Source: RGIG426 sp045639905 (GTDB lineage: Bacteria; Bacillota; Clostridia; Oscillospirales; Acutalibacteraceae). From it: a stretch of 29,638 nucleotides of DNA. A program made the position numbers and the translations under genes. The DNA is taken from NCBI GenBank assembly GCA_045639905.1, contig JAZUDZ010000034.1, forward strand, positions 1 through 29,638, in the 5' to 3' direction. Below the pieces are notes generated by a model. It made no database searches. It saw nothing but the letters and a program-made list of their open reading frames with translations, and was not told where the DNA came from. This document shows positions 16,711 through 25,103 of the stretch, piece after piece (the stretch's first letter is position 1; each line of letters opens with the position of its first letter).

Positions 16711-17366
16711 TTCTTCACCTCCCGTGCCAGCACCGGCATCATCAGCAGATAGAGGATGCCGAGAGCGATTTGGATATAGAAAATGGGGGTGTTTATGCCG
16801 AAACAGCTGAGCCCGACCTCAAGAAGGGTCAGAATTTCAAGAAGGAGGCACAGCACGTTATATCCCCGGATGGCGGCGATGATTCCGTCTTCCACATCCG
16901 GCGCAAAGATCAGTTTCAGGTTCAGATAGCCGGCAAGGCCTGCCAGCACGGACATGACGAGAAAGCTGATGCGTACGTGAATAAGAACGGACCCTGCAGC
17001 CAGGGCGAATACGGCAAAGGTGAGCTCCAAAACCGGAATGACGACCGGAAGGATGATATATAATTTGTTTTTTGAAACGGTATCCCGAATGAGTTTGTCC
17101 ATCGTTCCGGCGTTGCAGAAAAACAAAAACAGGAACATGGCACAGTAGCCGACAAAGCCGATGTTAAAGCTTTTCGGGATTTCTCCGAAACAGAAAACGG
17201 AGGCGGCGTAGTAGATGCGGCTGAGCAAAATACACAAAAAGGTGAGCGCCGCGTAGGTTAAATATAAAGGAGCCATTTTTCGATGGGAAATGGTATGAAC
17301 GCAGTATCCGAGGCCGAGTGCGCTGCAGACAACCAAATAGGTGTTGGTAAACAGGGTAAAGTCCAT
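16698..17366 (-). CDS. Multi-pass membrane protein of unknown function (about 7 TM)
   Basis: I do not recognise the family. ATG 17366 (MDFTLFTNTYLVV) is chosen because AAGGAGG sits 7-8 bases upstream; the longer frame starting at 17426 begins inside the -35 box of the promoter. The 222 residues are almost entirely hydrophobic, with about seven predicted membrane helices and short charged loops (for example SKNKLY and the acidic DVEDG), in a pattern like 7-TM sensor modules that have lost a signalling domain. It is the first gene of an operon with the PrsW-like protease and overlaps it by 13 bp, which suggests it may be a substrate, sensor or regulator of that protease. That link is inference from position only. 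Confidence 0.75.
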   Translation of the reverse strand: MDFTLFTNTYLVVCSALGLGYCVHTISHRKMAPLYLTYAALTFLCILLSRIYYAASVFCFGEIPKSFNIGFVGYCAMFLFLFFCNAGTMDKLIRDTVSKNKLYIILPVVIPVLELTFAVFALAAGSVLIHVRISFLVMSVLAGLAGYLNLKLIFAPDVEDGIIAAIRGYNVLCLLLEILTLLEVGLSCFGINTPIFYIQIALGILYLLMMPVLAREVKKWLQ

Positions 17367-17397
17367 GAAAAATCCTCCTTCCGTTTTGTTCCTAAAA

Positions 17398-17426
17398 ATT
17401 ATACCGACTGCGGTCTTTGATGTCAA
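17398..17426 (-). promoter_or_regulatory. Perfect-consensus promoter for the PrsW-like operon
   Basis: Read on the minus strand: TTGACA (17426-17421), 17 bp, TATAAT (17403-17398), 31 bp before the ATG at 17366. Both boxes match sigma-70 consensus exactly. Confidence 0.85.
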
Positions 17427-17455
17427 CAGTGGGGCAAAGAGGCAAGGGTCAAATA

Positions 17456-17484
17456 TTTACAAACGGACCGAAATGTTATATATT
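17456..17484 (+). promoter_or_regulatory. Candidate promoter of the polysaccharide operon
   Basis: TTTACA (17456-17461), 17 bp, TATATT (17479-17484), 32 bp before ATG 17517. It lies back to back with the minus-strand promoter. An AT-only stretch around 17476-17497 makes the exact -10 uncertain. Confidence 0.5.
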
Positions 17485-17516
17485 AATATATTATATAGAA
17501 AGAAGGAGGGAGAAGA

Positions 17517-18971
17517 ATGCAGGAAAATCGCAGCGGTGCATGGCTTAAACATGCCGATTTTATGCTCATTGATTTGCTTTGTTTGCATGTGGCATTCGTT
17601 ACTGCCTATTTTTTGCGGTTTGGTTTTGGCGTGATTCCGTATGCCGTTTCCGATTACCGCAATCTCATTTTAATTCTCTCTCTGATTCAAATCGGATCTT
17701 CCATAGCGGCAGGAAACTTAAATCATGTGCTGCGCCGCGGAAAAGCGGATGAGCTATGGAGTGTGACGGTTTTAACGGGACTTACTCTGGCTTTGGCTGC
17801 GCTCTATATGTATGCTGCCCATAACGGAACCGATTATTCCCGTTTACAGGTTTTCTATACGGTCGGGGTGTTTTTTGTTTTTGACTATTTCTTCCGGCAG
17901 TGGCACAAAACCGCAACCATCAAGCGACTTCGGAATAATCCGGCATCGCGTAGAACCCGTTCGGTATTAGTCTTGTCCGACAGCGAAAACATCGGCGCCA
18001 TTACGGATGATTTGCAGCGGGACGTCTATGACCATTTCAGCATACAGGCGGTTACGCTCGTCGATGGCGGAAAAGCTCCGGAGGGACTTTTGCAAATTGA
18101 CAGTGTTGATGAGGCACTTCCCTTTATCTGCCGGGAATGGGTGGATGAAGTGATTGTATGTCTGCCGGCCCAAACTTCGGCTCCGACCCGTTTTATTGAC
18201 ACCTGCGCCGAAATGGGTGTGGCGGTTCACTCGGTACTTCCGCTTGCAACCGGTGGGCGCAACGTGCAATATGTTAGTGAAGTCGGCGGACGACCGGTGT
18301 TGACCGTTTCGCTGAATCACGTGTCTCCCGCCCAGGCGTTTGTTAAAAGGACGGCGGATATTGTCGGTGGTCTGATCGGCAGTTTGCTGGCCGTTTTAAT
18401 CGGTATTGTGATTGCTCCGTTTATTTTGATTAAATCGCCCGGTCCGCTTCTTTTCAAGCAGGAGCGAATCGGCAAAAACGGAAAGAAATTTAAACTGCTT
18501 AAATTCCGCTCCATGATTCCGGAGGCCGAGGCTCAGAAGCAGGCCTTGGCTGAGCAAAACCGTGTATCGGACGGGATGATGTTCAAACTGGATTTTGATC
18601 CTCGTATTATCGGAAACCGGATTACCGCCGACGGAAAACAAAAAACCGGCATCGGGGAGTTTATTCGAAAAACGTCTTTGGACGAATTCCCGCAGTTTTT
18701 TAATGTGCTGAAAGGCGACATGTCTTTGGTCGGAACCAGACCGCCTACGTCGGACGAATGGGAAAAATATGCATTCCGGCATCGGGCACGTTTGGCGCAG
18801 AAGCCCGGCATTACCGGCCTTTGGCAGGTATCCGGGCGCAGCGGAATCACGGATTTTGAAGAAGTGGTTCGGCTGGATACCGAGTATATTGCAAACTTTA
18901 AGTTGAGCCTTGATGTGAAAATACTGGTAAAGACGCTGGTTGTTTTGTTTAAAAGAACCGGTGCCATGTGA
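17517..18971 (+). CDS. Polyprenyl-phosphate sugar phosphotransferase (priming enzyme, WbaP/CpsE-like)
   Basis: This enzyme starts repeat-unit synthesis by moving a sugar-1-phosphate from a UDP-sugar to undecaprenyl phosphate at the inner face of the membrane. The 484 residues have an N-terminal membrane domain (four to five helices to about 125), a nucleotide-binding-like middle part (about 148-265), then a membrane helix (about 281-305) and the bacterial sugar transferase domain. Its hallmarks are SPGPLLFKQERIG, KFRSM, LDEFPQFFNVLKGDMSLVGTRPP and KPGITGLWQVSGR. The length and two-part build fit the WbaP/CpsE/WcaJ group rather than the short PglC type. ATG 17517 follows AAGGAGGG by about 7 bases. 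The sugar cannot be told from sequence. It is the first gene of the operon running to 25000. Confidence 0.92.
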   Translation: MQENRSGAWLKHADFMLIDLLCLHVAFVTAYFLRFGFGVIPYAVSDYRNLILILSLIQIGSSIAAGNLNHVLRRGKADELWSVTVLTGLTLALAALYMYAAHNGTDYSRLQVFYTVGVFFVFDYFFRQWHKTATIKRLRNNPASRRTRSVLVLSDSENIGAITDDLQRDVYDHFSIQAVTLVDGGKAPEGLLQIDSVDEALPFICREWVDEVIVCLPAQTSAPTRFIDTCAEMGVAVHSVLPLATGGRNVQYVSEVGGRPVLTVSLNHVSPAQAFVKRTADIVGGLIGSLLAVLIGIVIAPFILIKSPGPLLFKQERIGKNGKKFKLLKFRSMIPEAEAQKQALAEQNRVSDGMMFKLDFDPRIIGNRITADGKQKTGIGEFIRKTSLDEFPQFFNVLKGDMSLVGTRPPTSDEWEKYAFRHRARLAQKPGITGLWQVSGRSGITDFEEVVRLDTEYIANFKLSLDVKILVKTLVVLFKRTGAM

Positions 18972-18981
18972 GGAAGACCTT

Positions 18982-19431
18982 ATGAAGATTTGTTTTGTGG
19001 GTTCGTCCGGTGGACATTTAACTCATTTGTATATGCTGAAACCGTTTTGGCAGAACAAAGAACGGTTTTGGGTTACATTTGAAAAAGAAGATGCAAAAAG
19101 TATGCTACAAGGGGAGCGATTGGTCGGGTGCTATTATCCGACAAATCGCTCGATTAAAGCGCTGATTAAAAATACAATTTTGGCGTTTAAGGTCTTAAAA
19201 AAAGAAAAACCGGATTTAATTATTTCAACCGGCGCCGCAGTGGCGGTTCCATTCTTTTATGTTGGAAAACTGTTTCGTGCGAAAACGGTGTATATAGAGG
19301 TATTTGATCGTATCAATAAGCCAACGCTTACGGGAAAATTAGTTTATCCGATTACGGATAAATTTATTGTGCAATGGGACGAAATGAAAAAAGTGTATCC
19401 CAAAGCTGTTAATCTCGGCAGTATTTTTTGA
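18982..19431 (+). CDS. PssD/Alg14-like glycosyltransferase membrane subunit
   Basis: This is the membrane-docking half of a two-part glycosyltransferase that adds the second sugar to the lipid-linked primer; the catalytic half is the next gene. The 149 residues begin with the typical strand and loop FVGSSGGHLTH (5-15), and contain KPDLIISTGAAVAVPFFY (about 75-92) and a hydrophobic stretch that can hold it to the membrane. The length is normal for PssD/EpsF/Cps14F proteins. ATG 18982 has GAGGAAG about 6 bases upstream; the longer frame starts inside the preceding gene and is rejected. It lies 10 bp after the priming enzyme. Confidence 0.88.
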   Translation: MKICFVGSSGGHLTHLYMLKPFWQNKERFWVTFEKEDAKSMLQGERLVGCYYPTNRSIKALIKNTILAFKVLKKEKPDLIISTGAAVAVPFFYVGKLFRAKTVYIEVFDRINKPTLTGKLVYPITDKFIVQWDEMKKVYPKAVNLGSIF

Positions 19432-19447
19432 AGAAAGGGATGGCTGA

Positions 19448-19945
19448 ATGATTTTTGTTACTGTTGGAACACATGAACAGCCGTTCAACCGTCTTGTCGA
19501 AACAATCGACCAGTTAGTGGCGGAAGGACAAATCAAAGAAAAAGTGATTATCCAAACCGGATATAGCACTTACGTTCCTAAAAAATGCGAATGGGAAGCG
19601 TTTTTTCCATTTCAACAGATGTCCGAACTTGTAGAGCAAGCGCATATAGTGATAACTCACGGCGGCCCGTCCAGTTTTATTATGCCATTACAAATGAGTA
19701 AAGTGCCGATTGTAGTGCCGCGCCAGCAGAGTTTCGGTGAGCACATAAACGACCACCAAAAGGAGTTTTGCAAAGCGCTTTACGAGCGAAAACACACGAT
19801 TCTTTTGGTGGAAGATATAGACTCTTTGGGCGAGGCAATCGCCGCTTACGATGAAATATCGGCTCAAATGAGTGAGCAATTCGGCGATAATAACGCAATG
19901 TTTTGCGCCGAGTTTGAGAAGATAGTAAACGAAATGATGGGGTGA
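19448..19945 (+). CDS. PssE/Alg13-like glycosyltransferase catalytic subunit
   Basis: This is the catalytic (GT28 C-terminal type) partner of the preceding PssD-like protein; together they probably transfer galactose, glucose or glucuronate from UDP onto the lipid-linked first sugar. The 165 residues show VTVGTHEQPFNRL (5-16), the donor-binding ITHGGPSSF (69-77) and KVPIVVPR, in the order seen in PssE, Cps14G and eukaryotic Alg13. ATG 19448 follows AAAGGG by about 8 bases. A separate PssD/PssE pair, rather than one fused protein, is usual in Bacillota capsule clusters. Confidence 0.9.
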   Translation: MIFVTVGTHEQPFNRLVETIDQLVAEGQIKEKVIIQTGYSTYVPKKCEWEAFFPFQQMSELVEQAHIVITHGGPSSFIMPLQMSKVPIVVPRQQSFGEHINDHQKEFCKALYERKHTILLVEDIDSLGEAIAAYDEISAQMSEQFGDNNAMFCAEFEKIVNEMMG

Positions 19946-19950
19946 AAACG

Positions 19951-20829
19951 ATGAAACCAACTGTTTGTGTGCTTCTTTGTACATATAACGGGGAAAAGTA
20001 TTTGAAAGAACAGTTGGAAAGCGTTTTGTCGCAAGAAGATGTAGATGTTACTGTCATCGCGCATGATGATGGTTCACAAGACCGAACGAAATCAATACTT
20101 GCCGAATATGCGGTGTCGCTGTTTGGCGAAGAACACTATGGCGCGGCAAAAGGATTTTTGTATCTTTTGTCCATTGCGCCCGATGCAGATTATTATGCCT
20201 TTTGCGACCAAGACGATGTGTGGGATGCAGATAAATTGATTACGGCAGTTCGGACGATTGAGTCCCAAAAAGGGCCGGCATTATACGCTTGTGGCACACG
20301 GATAGTTGATGAGAAAGGAACGTTCATCGTCAACCATTTGCTTAATGCAAAACGAACACCTACATCGCGGATGCTTTATCCAAGCATTTCGGGAAATACT
20401 TTGGTAATGAATGGGGCCCTTCGGGGCATGGCCGTTGAAAAAACGCCGGAAACGTTGATAATGCACGATACATGGTTGACAAAACTGTGCCTTGGAATCG
20501 GTGGCTATTTACATGTGGACGAACAGCCCCATTTGGATTATCGTATGCACGCGGATAATGTGTGCGGAATGGAATTGACATTTTCTCGAAAAATTCAAAA
20601 ATTTTTCAACATTATCAAATATAATGACGAATGCGAAGAACTTTATTGTCTGAAATCTTTGTATGATGTGCAATTAACAAGTGAGTGGAAAGCGTTTATC
20701 GAGGATTTGAAAAGGACAAAAAAAGGATTGAAGTTTCGCGTGTCGTTTTTGAAAAAGCAGGATATTGATTTTCAAAATGTTGGATTTAACATTGCGGTCA
20801 AGGTGAAAATTTTGTTGGGTAGAGTATAA
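19951..20829 (+). CDS. Family 2 glycosyltransferase
   Basis: This is a cytoplasmic or membrane-associated GT-A inverting transferase that adds a sugar to the growing repeat unit. The 292 residues carry LLCTYNGEKYL (8-18), the HDDGSQDRT nucleotide-binding loop (Asp39, Asp40) and the CDQDDVW metal-binding motif (85-91), close to rhamnosyltransferase-like GT2 enzymes such as those in streptococcal clusters. The donor sugar cannot be assigned with confidence. ATG 19951 is preferred with GGGGTG 6-7 bases upstream; a GTG at 19942 overlaps the previous stop. From here onward the sequence becomes visibly AT-richer. Confidence 0.9.
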   Translation: MKPTVCVLLCTYNGEKYLKEQLESVLSQEDVDVTVIAHDDGSQDRTKSILAEYAVSLFGEEHYGAAKGFLYLLSIAPDADYYAFCDQDDVWDADKLITAVRTIESQKGPALYACGTRIVDEKGTFIVNHLLNAKRTPTSRMLYPSISGNTLVMNGALRGMAVEKTPETLIMHDTWLTKLCLGIGGYLHVDEQPHLDYRMHADNVCGMELTFSRKIQKFFNIIKYNDECEELYCLKSLYDVQLTSEWKAFIEDLKRTKKGLKFRVSFLKKQDIDFQNVGFNIAVKVKILLGRV

Positions 20830-20852
20830 TAGATTTGTGAGAAGGGGATAAG

Positions 20853-22001
20853 ATGCTATCTAAATTAGCAAATATACTTGTGTATACGTTAAGTTTTATC
20901 ATTCCCAAAAAGAAAAATCGGTGGGTTTTCGGCTCTTGGTTTGGAACATCTACTTCGGATAACCCGAAAGGACTGTTCGAATATATGAAAACGGCGTATC
21001 CCAGTGTGGAAAGGGTTTGGATTACAAATGAGCCGGGGAATTATAACGACAACGAGGCGTTGTTTGTCAAAAGAAACACGTGGAAAAGCATTTGGTATAT
21101 TTTGACCGCAAAAGTAGCGGTGATGAACCAGGGCTACCGTGATTTTCATTCATTGAATTTGCTTGGCGGTTGTTATAAGGTACAACTTTGGCACGGAATT
21201 GCTTGGAAGAAAATTGTCCGGGATGCTGCTCCGATGCGAGGGAAACTGTATACTACGCTTTCGAACTACGTCAACCATTGCCAACTTTATATTGCGCCAT
21301 CGGAAGCATATGAGAAAACCGTGCAGTCGGCCTTTGGCGTATCAAAAGAAAAGATTTTGCTTTGCGGACAACCCCGAAATGATGCTTTGTTTGATGAAAA
21401 TTTTTGCGAAGAAAGTCATCGGAAATTATTGGATTGTGTCGGCGAAAAAGATAAAAAGATTATTGTGTATATGCCGACATTTCGTGATAAAACAAGCGAG
21501 GCATTTACGTTTTGCAATGAGAATATTGTAGTAAAACTTTCTTCTTTAGCCGAAAAGCATAATTTTATTGTTATTGAAAAATCGCATTTTGTAAACATAG
21601 AAAGAACAAAAAAATATGAAGGCTCACATCAGCAGATTTCGTATGTTTTGCCGACAATGGACGCACAAACGCTTCTTGCGGGTGCGGATGTTCTGATTAC
21701 GGATTATTCCAGTTGTTTTTTTGATTATCTAATTCGCAATAAGCCGATTATTCACTATGCTTATGATTACGACTATTACAAAAATAAGGATCGAGGCTTG
21801 TACTACACGATTGATGAAGTGGCAGCGGGAAGTATTGCCTACGATGAGTCAGAATTGCTTTATGCAATCGACGAGAATATGAACAACGAGTCGCTTTTTG
21901 AGCAAAGGCGTAAAGAAATTCTTAAAAAATTTGCCACTTATGAGAGCCCGGAAAACAGTCGTATTATAGTGCACGAGATTATGAGGAGACTTGGGAATTG
22001 A
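20853..22001 (+). CDS. CDP-glycerol:glycerophosphotransferase family protein (TagB/TagF-like)
   Basis: This enzyme moves glycerol-phosphate (or a related alditol-phosphate) from a CDP donor to a sugar or to a polyglycerol phosphate chain on the inner face of the membrane. The 382 residues show the family marks in order: QLWHGIAWKK with catalytic-type His114, GQPRND (172-177), VYMPTFRD (205-212) and LITDYSSCFFDYL (281-293), the CDP-glycerol phosphate-binding loop. The length fits TagB-type single-domain enzymes, not the longer TagF polymerase. ATG 20853 follows AAGGGG by about 6 bases. Together with TagD at the operon end, this indicates glycerol phosphate in the polymer. Confidence 0.9.
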   Translation: MLSKLANILVYTLSFIIPKKKNRWVFGSWFGTSTSDNPKGLFEYMKTAYPSVERVWITNEPGNYNDNEALFVKRNTWKSIWYILTAKVAVMNQGYRDFHSLNLLGGCYKVQLWHGIAWKKIVRDAAPMRGKLYTTLSNYVNHCQLYIAPSEAYEKTVQSAFGVSKEKILLCGQPRNDALFDENFCEESHRKLLDCVGEKDKKIIVYMPTFRDKTSEAFTFCNENIVVKLSSLAEKHNFIVIEKSHFVNIERTKKYEGSHQQISYVLPTMDAQTLLAGADVLITDYSSCFFDYLIRNKPIIHYAYDYDYYKNKDRGLYYTIDEVAAGSIAYDESELLYAIDENMNNESLFEQRRKEILKKFATYESPENSRIIVHEIMRRLGN

Positions 22002-23434
22002 TGAAACTCGGGGAAAAATATAATATGATGCCACGCCAAGCAAAAGCCTCGCTTTGGTATACCGTGTGCAATGTTCTGCAAAAAGGAATTATGATTATTG
22101 CGATTCCGATTTACACACGAATGCTGACGGCGGCGGAATACGGGCAATATACCGTGTTTCAATCGTGGCGAGATATTTTGATTATTTTTGCCACTCTAAA
22201 TTTGTATTGCGGTGTGTTTACAAAGGCGATGGTAGATTATGAGGACGACCGTAATCGGTATACGGCATGTATGCAGGGATTGACGACGGTTATTACATTG
22301 CTTTTGTGCGGGGCATATCTTGTTGGACGGTCTTTTTGGAACTCCGTTTTAGGAATGGACACCGTAACGATTTTGCTTCTGTTTTTGTATTTTATTACAT
22401 TCCCGGCTCTTTCTTTTTGGTCGGTTCGACAGCGTGTGGAGTACAAATATAAAGCTTTGATAGCCGTTACATTGTGTTTGTCAGTTATGACGCTCGTTAT
22501 CAGTGTCCTCCTTTTGGTTTTGACAGATTTGCGTGCCAACGCCATCATTTGGGGCTTCTTACTGGTGCAATGTGCTGGGGGATTGTTCTTTTATGTTTTT
22601 CAATTTGTTCGTGGAAAAACATTTTTTGTTAAAGACTACTGGGTTCATGCACTTAAATTTAACATTCCGCTCATACCACATTATCTCTCGTTGATTGTGT
22701 TAGCTCAGGCGGATAGGATAATGATAAAAGAATACTGCGGAGAAGCTAAAGCGGGTATTTATGCATTGGCGTATCAAATCTCTATGGCAATGAATATTTT
22801 TATTACTGCTGTCAACAATACGCTCGTTCCATGGACGTATGAGTGCTTAAAGAAAAAGTGTTATGGGAATGTAAAAAAGGTCTGTAACAGCATTTGTTTT
22901 TTTCTTATGTTTGCGGTTGCGGGAACAATGCTGGTTGCTCCGGAAATTATCCGAATTTTAGGCACATCGGAATATTTGGATGCCGTGTGGATTGTTCCGT
23001 CGGTAACCATATCCACCTATGTGGTATTTTGTTATGGTTTGTTTAGTAATGTTGAGTTTTACTATAGTGCAACAAAATATGTGATGGTTGCATCAGTAGT
23101 CGGTGCCATCTTAAACGTGGGATTGAATGCTATTTTTATTCCTCGATATGGATTTATTGCTGCCGGATATACCACGCTTTTGTGCTATGTGGTTTTCTTT
23201 GCAATGCATTTTTGGTTTATGTGTAAAATTTGCAAAAAAGAAACAGCCGGTAATCTAATTTTTGATATTCGTTTTATTCTTGTTAGTTGTATAATGCTGT
23301 GTGCTATGGGGGCGGCTTGCTTGCTACTTTATAACGGATATTGGTTGCGGTATATAGTAGTTTTGGCGATTGGGTTAATTCTTTTTACAAAACGAAAACA
23401 AATTTTGTCATTACTTTCCACGGTGAAACGATGA
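22001..23434 (+). CDS. Wzx-type polysaccharide flippase (MATE/MVF superfamily)
   Basis: This is a predicted translocase that flips the finished undecaprenyl-linked repeat unit to the outer face. The 477 residues have about 12-14 hydrophobic helices and the typical start of the family: ASLWYTVCNVLQKGIMIIAI, then PIYTRMLTAAEYGQY. Basic loops such as RQRVEYKYKA lie between helices. ATG 22001 shares its first base with the last base of the upstream stop; its AGGAG is rather far (about 12 bases), so coupling or the later ATG 22025/22028 pair, with GGGGA upstream, are alternatives. The presence of Wzx implies the Wzx/Wzy route, but no Wzy candidate is in the window. Confidence 0.9.
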   Translation: MKLGEKYNMMPRQAKASLWYTVCNVLQKGIMIIAIPIYTRMLTAAEYGQYTVFQSWRDILIIFATLNLYCGVFTKAMVDYEDDRNRYTACMQGLTTVITLLLCGAYLVGRSFWNSVLGMDTVTILLLFLYFITFPALSFWSVRQRVEYKYKALIAVTLCLSVMTLVISVLLLVLTDLRANAIIWGFLLVQCAGGLFFYVFQFVRGKTFFVKDYWVHALKFNIPLIPHYLSLIVLAQADRIMIKEYCGEAKAGIYALAYQISMAMNIFITAVNNTLVPWTYECLKKKCYGNVKKVCNSICFFLMFAVAGTMLVAPEIIRILGTSEYLDAVWIVPSVTISTYVVFCYGLFSNVEFYYSATKYVMVASVVGAILNVGLNAIFIPRYGFIAAGYTTLLCYVVFFAMHFWFMCKICKKETAGNLIFDIRFILVSCIMLCAMGAACLLLYNGYWLRYIVVLAIGLILFTKRKQILSLLSTVKR

Positions 23435-23444
23435 AGGTGCAGTT

Positions 23445-24611
23445 ATGTTAAAGAAAAATATCACATTTATTTATTCTGATTCGGCCGAAAAATCCTTTAT
23501 GGATTTGCTGGCAAAAGAGGCGGAAGAACGTGGATATATGGTGACGGTAACCGATGATCCGTTTGTGCGATGCGAAATTGGGGTGTACTGTCAGCATGTG
23601 AATTTTCCGAAATACAGCAAGAAATCAATCATTATGCTTCATGATATTATTCAACAGTATAGTAATTGGCCAGATATTTGGCTAAGAGAGCCATGGAATA
23701 AATACGATGTGGGGATTTTGCCTAGTGATCAATGGGTGGAAAATTGGTGTCAATGTTCTCAATTTTTTTATGCAAGGCCTAAAATGGGAATGTTTATGGT
23801 TGGTTGGCCAAAAGCCGATTTATTGGCCCGTGTTAATGTGGACGACCATCGGAAGTTGTTTTGCGAAAAATATGGGTTGGATAAATCAAAAAAAACAGTC
23901 TTATATGCACCGGCATGGGAAAATGATCACAAACAGGATGATTTTGTTCAGGCAATGTTACCACTTGGGGTGAATGTTTTAATTAAGCAATGGGATGCTG
24001 ACCCCGATAAATTTCCGCAGGTTGTGAAAAACATAAAAGAAATGGAAGAGATGCACCGAGAAATAGAAAATGTAACGGTGTTACCGCCTTCTATGAATAT
24101 CTTTGAAGCAATATTAGTATCTGATGTGTTGGTTTCTGAGGAATCTTCAACGATGTGTGAGGCGATTATGGTGGGAGTGCCCGCCATTTCTGTGTCTGAT
24201 TGGTTGATACCTGATGTTACTCCGAGCCGATATCCTAAATGTGATTACGATTTTGTAGTGAAGACGACAAAAAACAAATTGAGTGAGTGCACTAATGAGG
24301 TTTTGACTCACTACGATGAGTATAAAAAACAAGCAGAGGGGTATTCAAAGAAGAATTTTTCGAATATTGGCAATACATGCAGTAAAATCATGGATATTGT
24401 GGACGATTTGGTGACTGGGGAGGATATAAGATATATTCCAATTGCTCCGGAACCAAATCAAAAAGTGCCATTCAAAACAAAGGTGTATTATCATTTAATA
24501 AATGCAAAAAAATGTATTCGAGATGATTTTTGTGAGCGTCATTTATGGGCAAAACGATGTTGGATGTTCGCTCATTCTATAAAACGAATGCTGAAAGGAG
24601 AAACAATATGA
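23445..24611 (+). CDS. Second TagF/TagB-like glycerophosphotransferase or GT-B transferase
   Basis: The 388 residues resemble the CDP-glycerol glycerophosphotransferase fold, but less typically than the other copy. In place of WHG there is MLHDI (64-68). GWPKADLL (120-127) corresponds to GxPRxD, VLYAPAW (152-158) to the YxPTxR motif, and LVSEESSTMCEA (229-240) to the TDYSS loop with Glu-Glu for Asp-Tyr. These replacements suggest a different donor or acceptor, for example phosphoglycerol or a sugar added to another position. The tail after about 330 is basic and may touch the membrane. ATG 23445 follows AAGGTG by about 7 bases. It overlaps tagD by 4 bp (ATGA), so the two are translated together. 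Confidence 0.75.
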   Translation: MLKKNITFIYSDSAEKSFMDLLAKEAEERGYMVTVTDDPFVRCEIGVYCQHVNFPKYSKKSIIMLHDIIQQYSNWPDIWLREPWNKYDVGILPSDQWVENWCQCSQFFYARPKMGMFMVGWPKADLLARVNVDDHRKLFCEKYGLDKSKKTVLYAPAWENDHKQDDFVQAMLPLGVNVLIKQWDADPDKFPQVVKNIKEMEEMHREIENVTVLPPSMNIFEAILVSDVLVSEESSTMCEAIMVGVPAISVSDWLIPDVTPSRYPKCDYDFVVKTTKNKLSECTNEVLTHYDEYKKQAEGYSKKNFSNIGNTCSKIMDIVDDLVTGEDIRYIPIAPEPNQKVPFKTKVYYHLINAKKCIRDDFCERHLWAKRCWMFAHSIKRMLKGETI

Positions 24612-25000
24612 AACGTGTTATTACTTATGGCACTTTTGACCTGTTACACTATGGCCATATTAATATTTTGCGTCGAGCAAAAGAATTGGGTGATTATCTA
24701 ATTGTTGCTCTTTCCACAGATGAATTTAATACAATTCAAAAAGGAAAAACGACCTACTTTCCATATGAACGTCGTAAGGAACTGTTAGAATCTATTCGTT
24801 ATGTGGATTTGGTAATCCCGGAAGAGAACTGGGAACAGAAGGTCACCGATATGCACGAATATCACGTGGATACTTTTGTTATGGGCGATGACTGGATTGG
24901 AAAATTTGATTATTTGAAGGATGAAGGTGTCGAGGTTGTGTATTTGCCTCGGACACCAGAGATTTCAACAACACAAATAAAAAATGATTTGCACAAATAA
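24608..25000 (+). CDS. tagD: Glycerol-3-phosphate cytidylyltransferase
   Basis: It makes CDP-glycerol from CTP and glycerol-3-phosphate, the donor for the TagB/TagF-like enzymes of this operon. The 130 residues match the family length almost exactly. The nucleotidyl-transferase motif HYGH (14-17) sits in GTFDLLHYGHI, and RTPEISTT (115-122) corresponds to the RTEGISTT signature, with Pro-Glu in place of Glu-Gly. ATG 24608 follows AAAGGAG by 7 bases; a longer open frame starting at 24545 lies inside the previous gene and lacks a ribosome binding site. It is the last gene of the operon. Confidence 0.93.
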   Translation: MKRVITYGTFDLLHYGHINILRRAKELGDYLIVALSTDEFNTIQKGKTTYFPYERRKELLESIRYVDLVIPEENWEQKVTDMHEYHVDTFVMGDDWIGKFDYLKDEGVEVVYLPRTPEISTTQIKNDLHK

Positions 25001-25057
25001 CTTTTTATTATTTATTAACGGGACAATAGTACAGAGGTTAGATTGACTGCAAAAAAG

Positions 25058-25091
25058 AAAAAGCAGTGGGGAAAATCTCCACTGCTTTTTT
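25058..25091. terminator. Bidirectional terminator between tagD and the rubrerythrin gene
   Basis: AAAAAGCAGTGG (25058-25069) pairs with CCACTGCTTTTT (25079-25090), a 12-bp stem with U tracts on both strands. It serves the convergent polysaccharide and oxidative-defence operons. Confidence 0.88.
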
Positions 25092-25103
25092 GGATATATT
25101 TGA

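Noticed and set aside
17895..18320. Search for a riboswitch or attenuator ahead of, or within, the start of the polysaccharide operon.
   Set aside because: The leader before 17517 is only about 30 nt, and no terminator-antiterminator pair was seen in the first gene.
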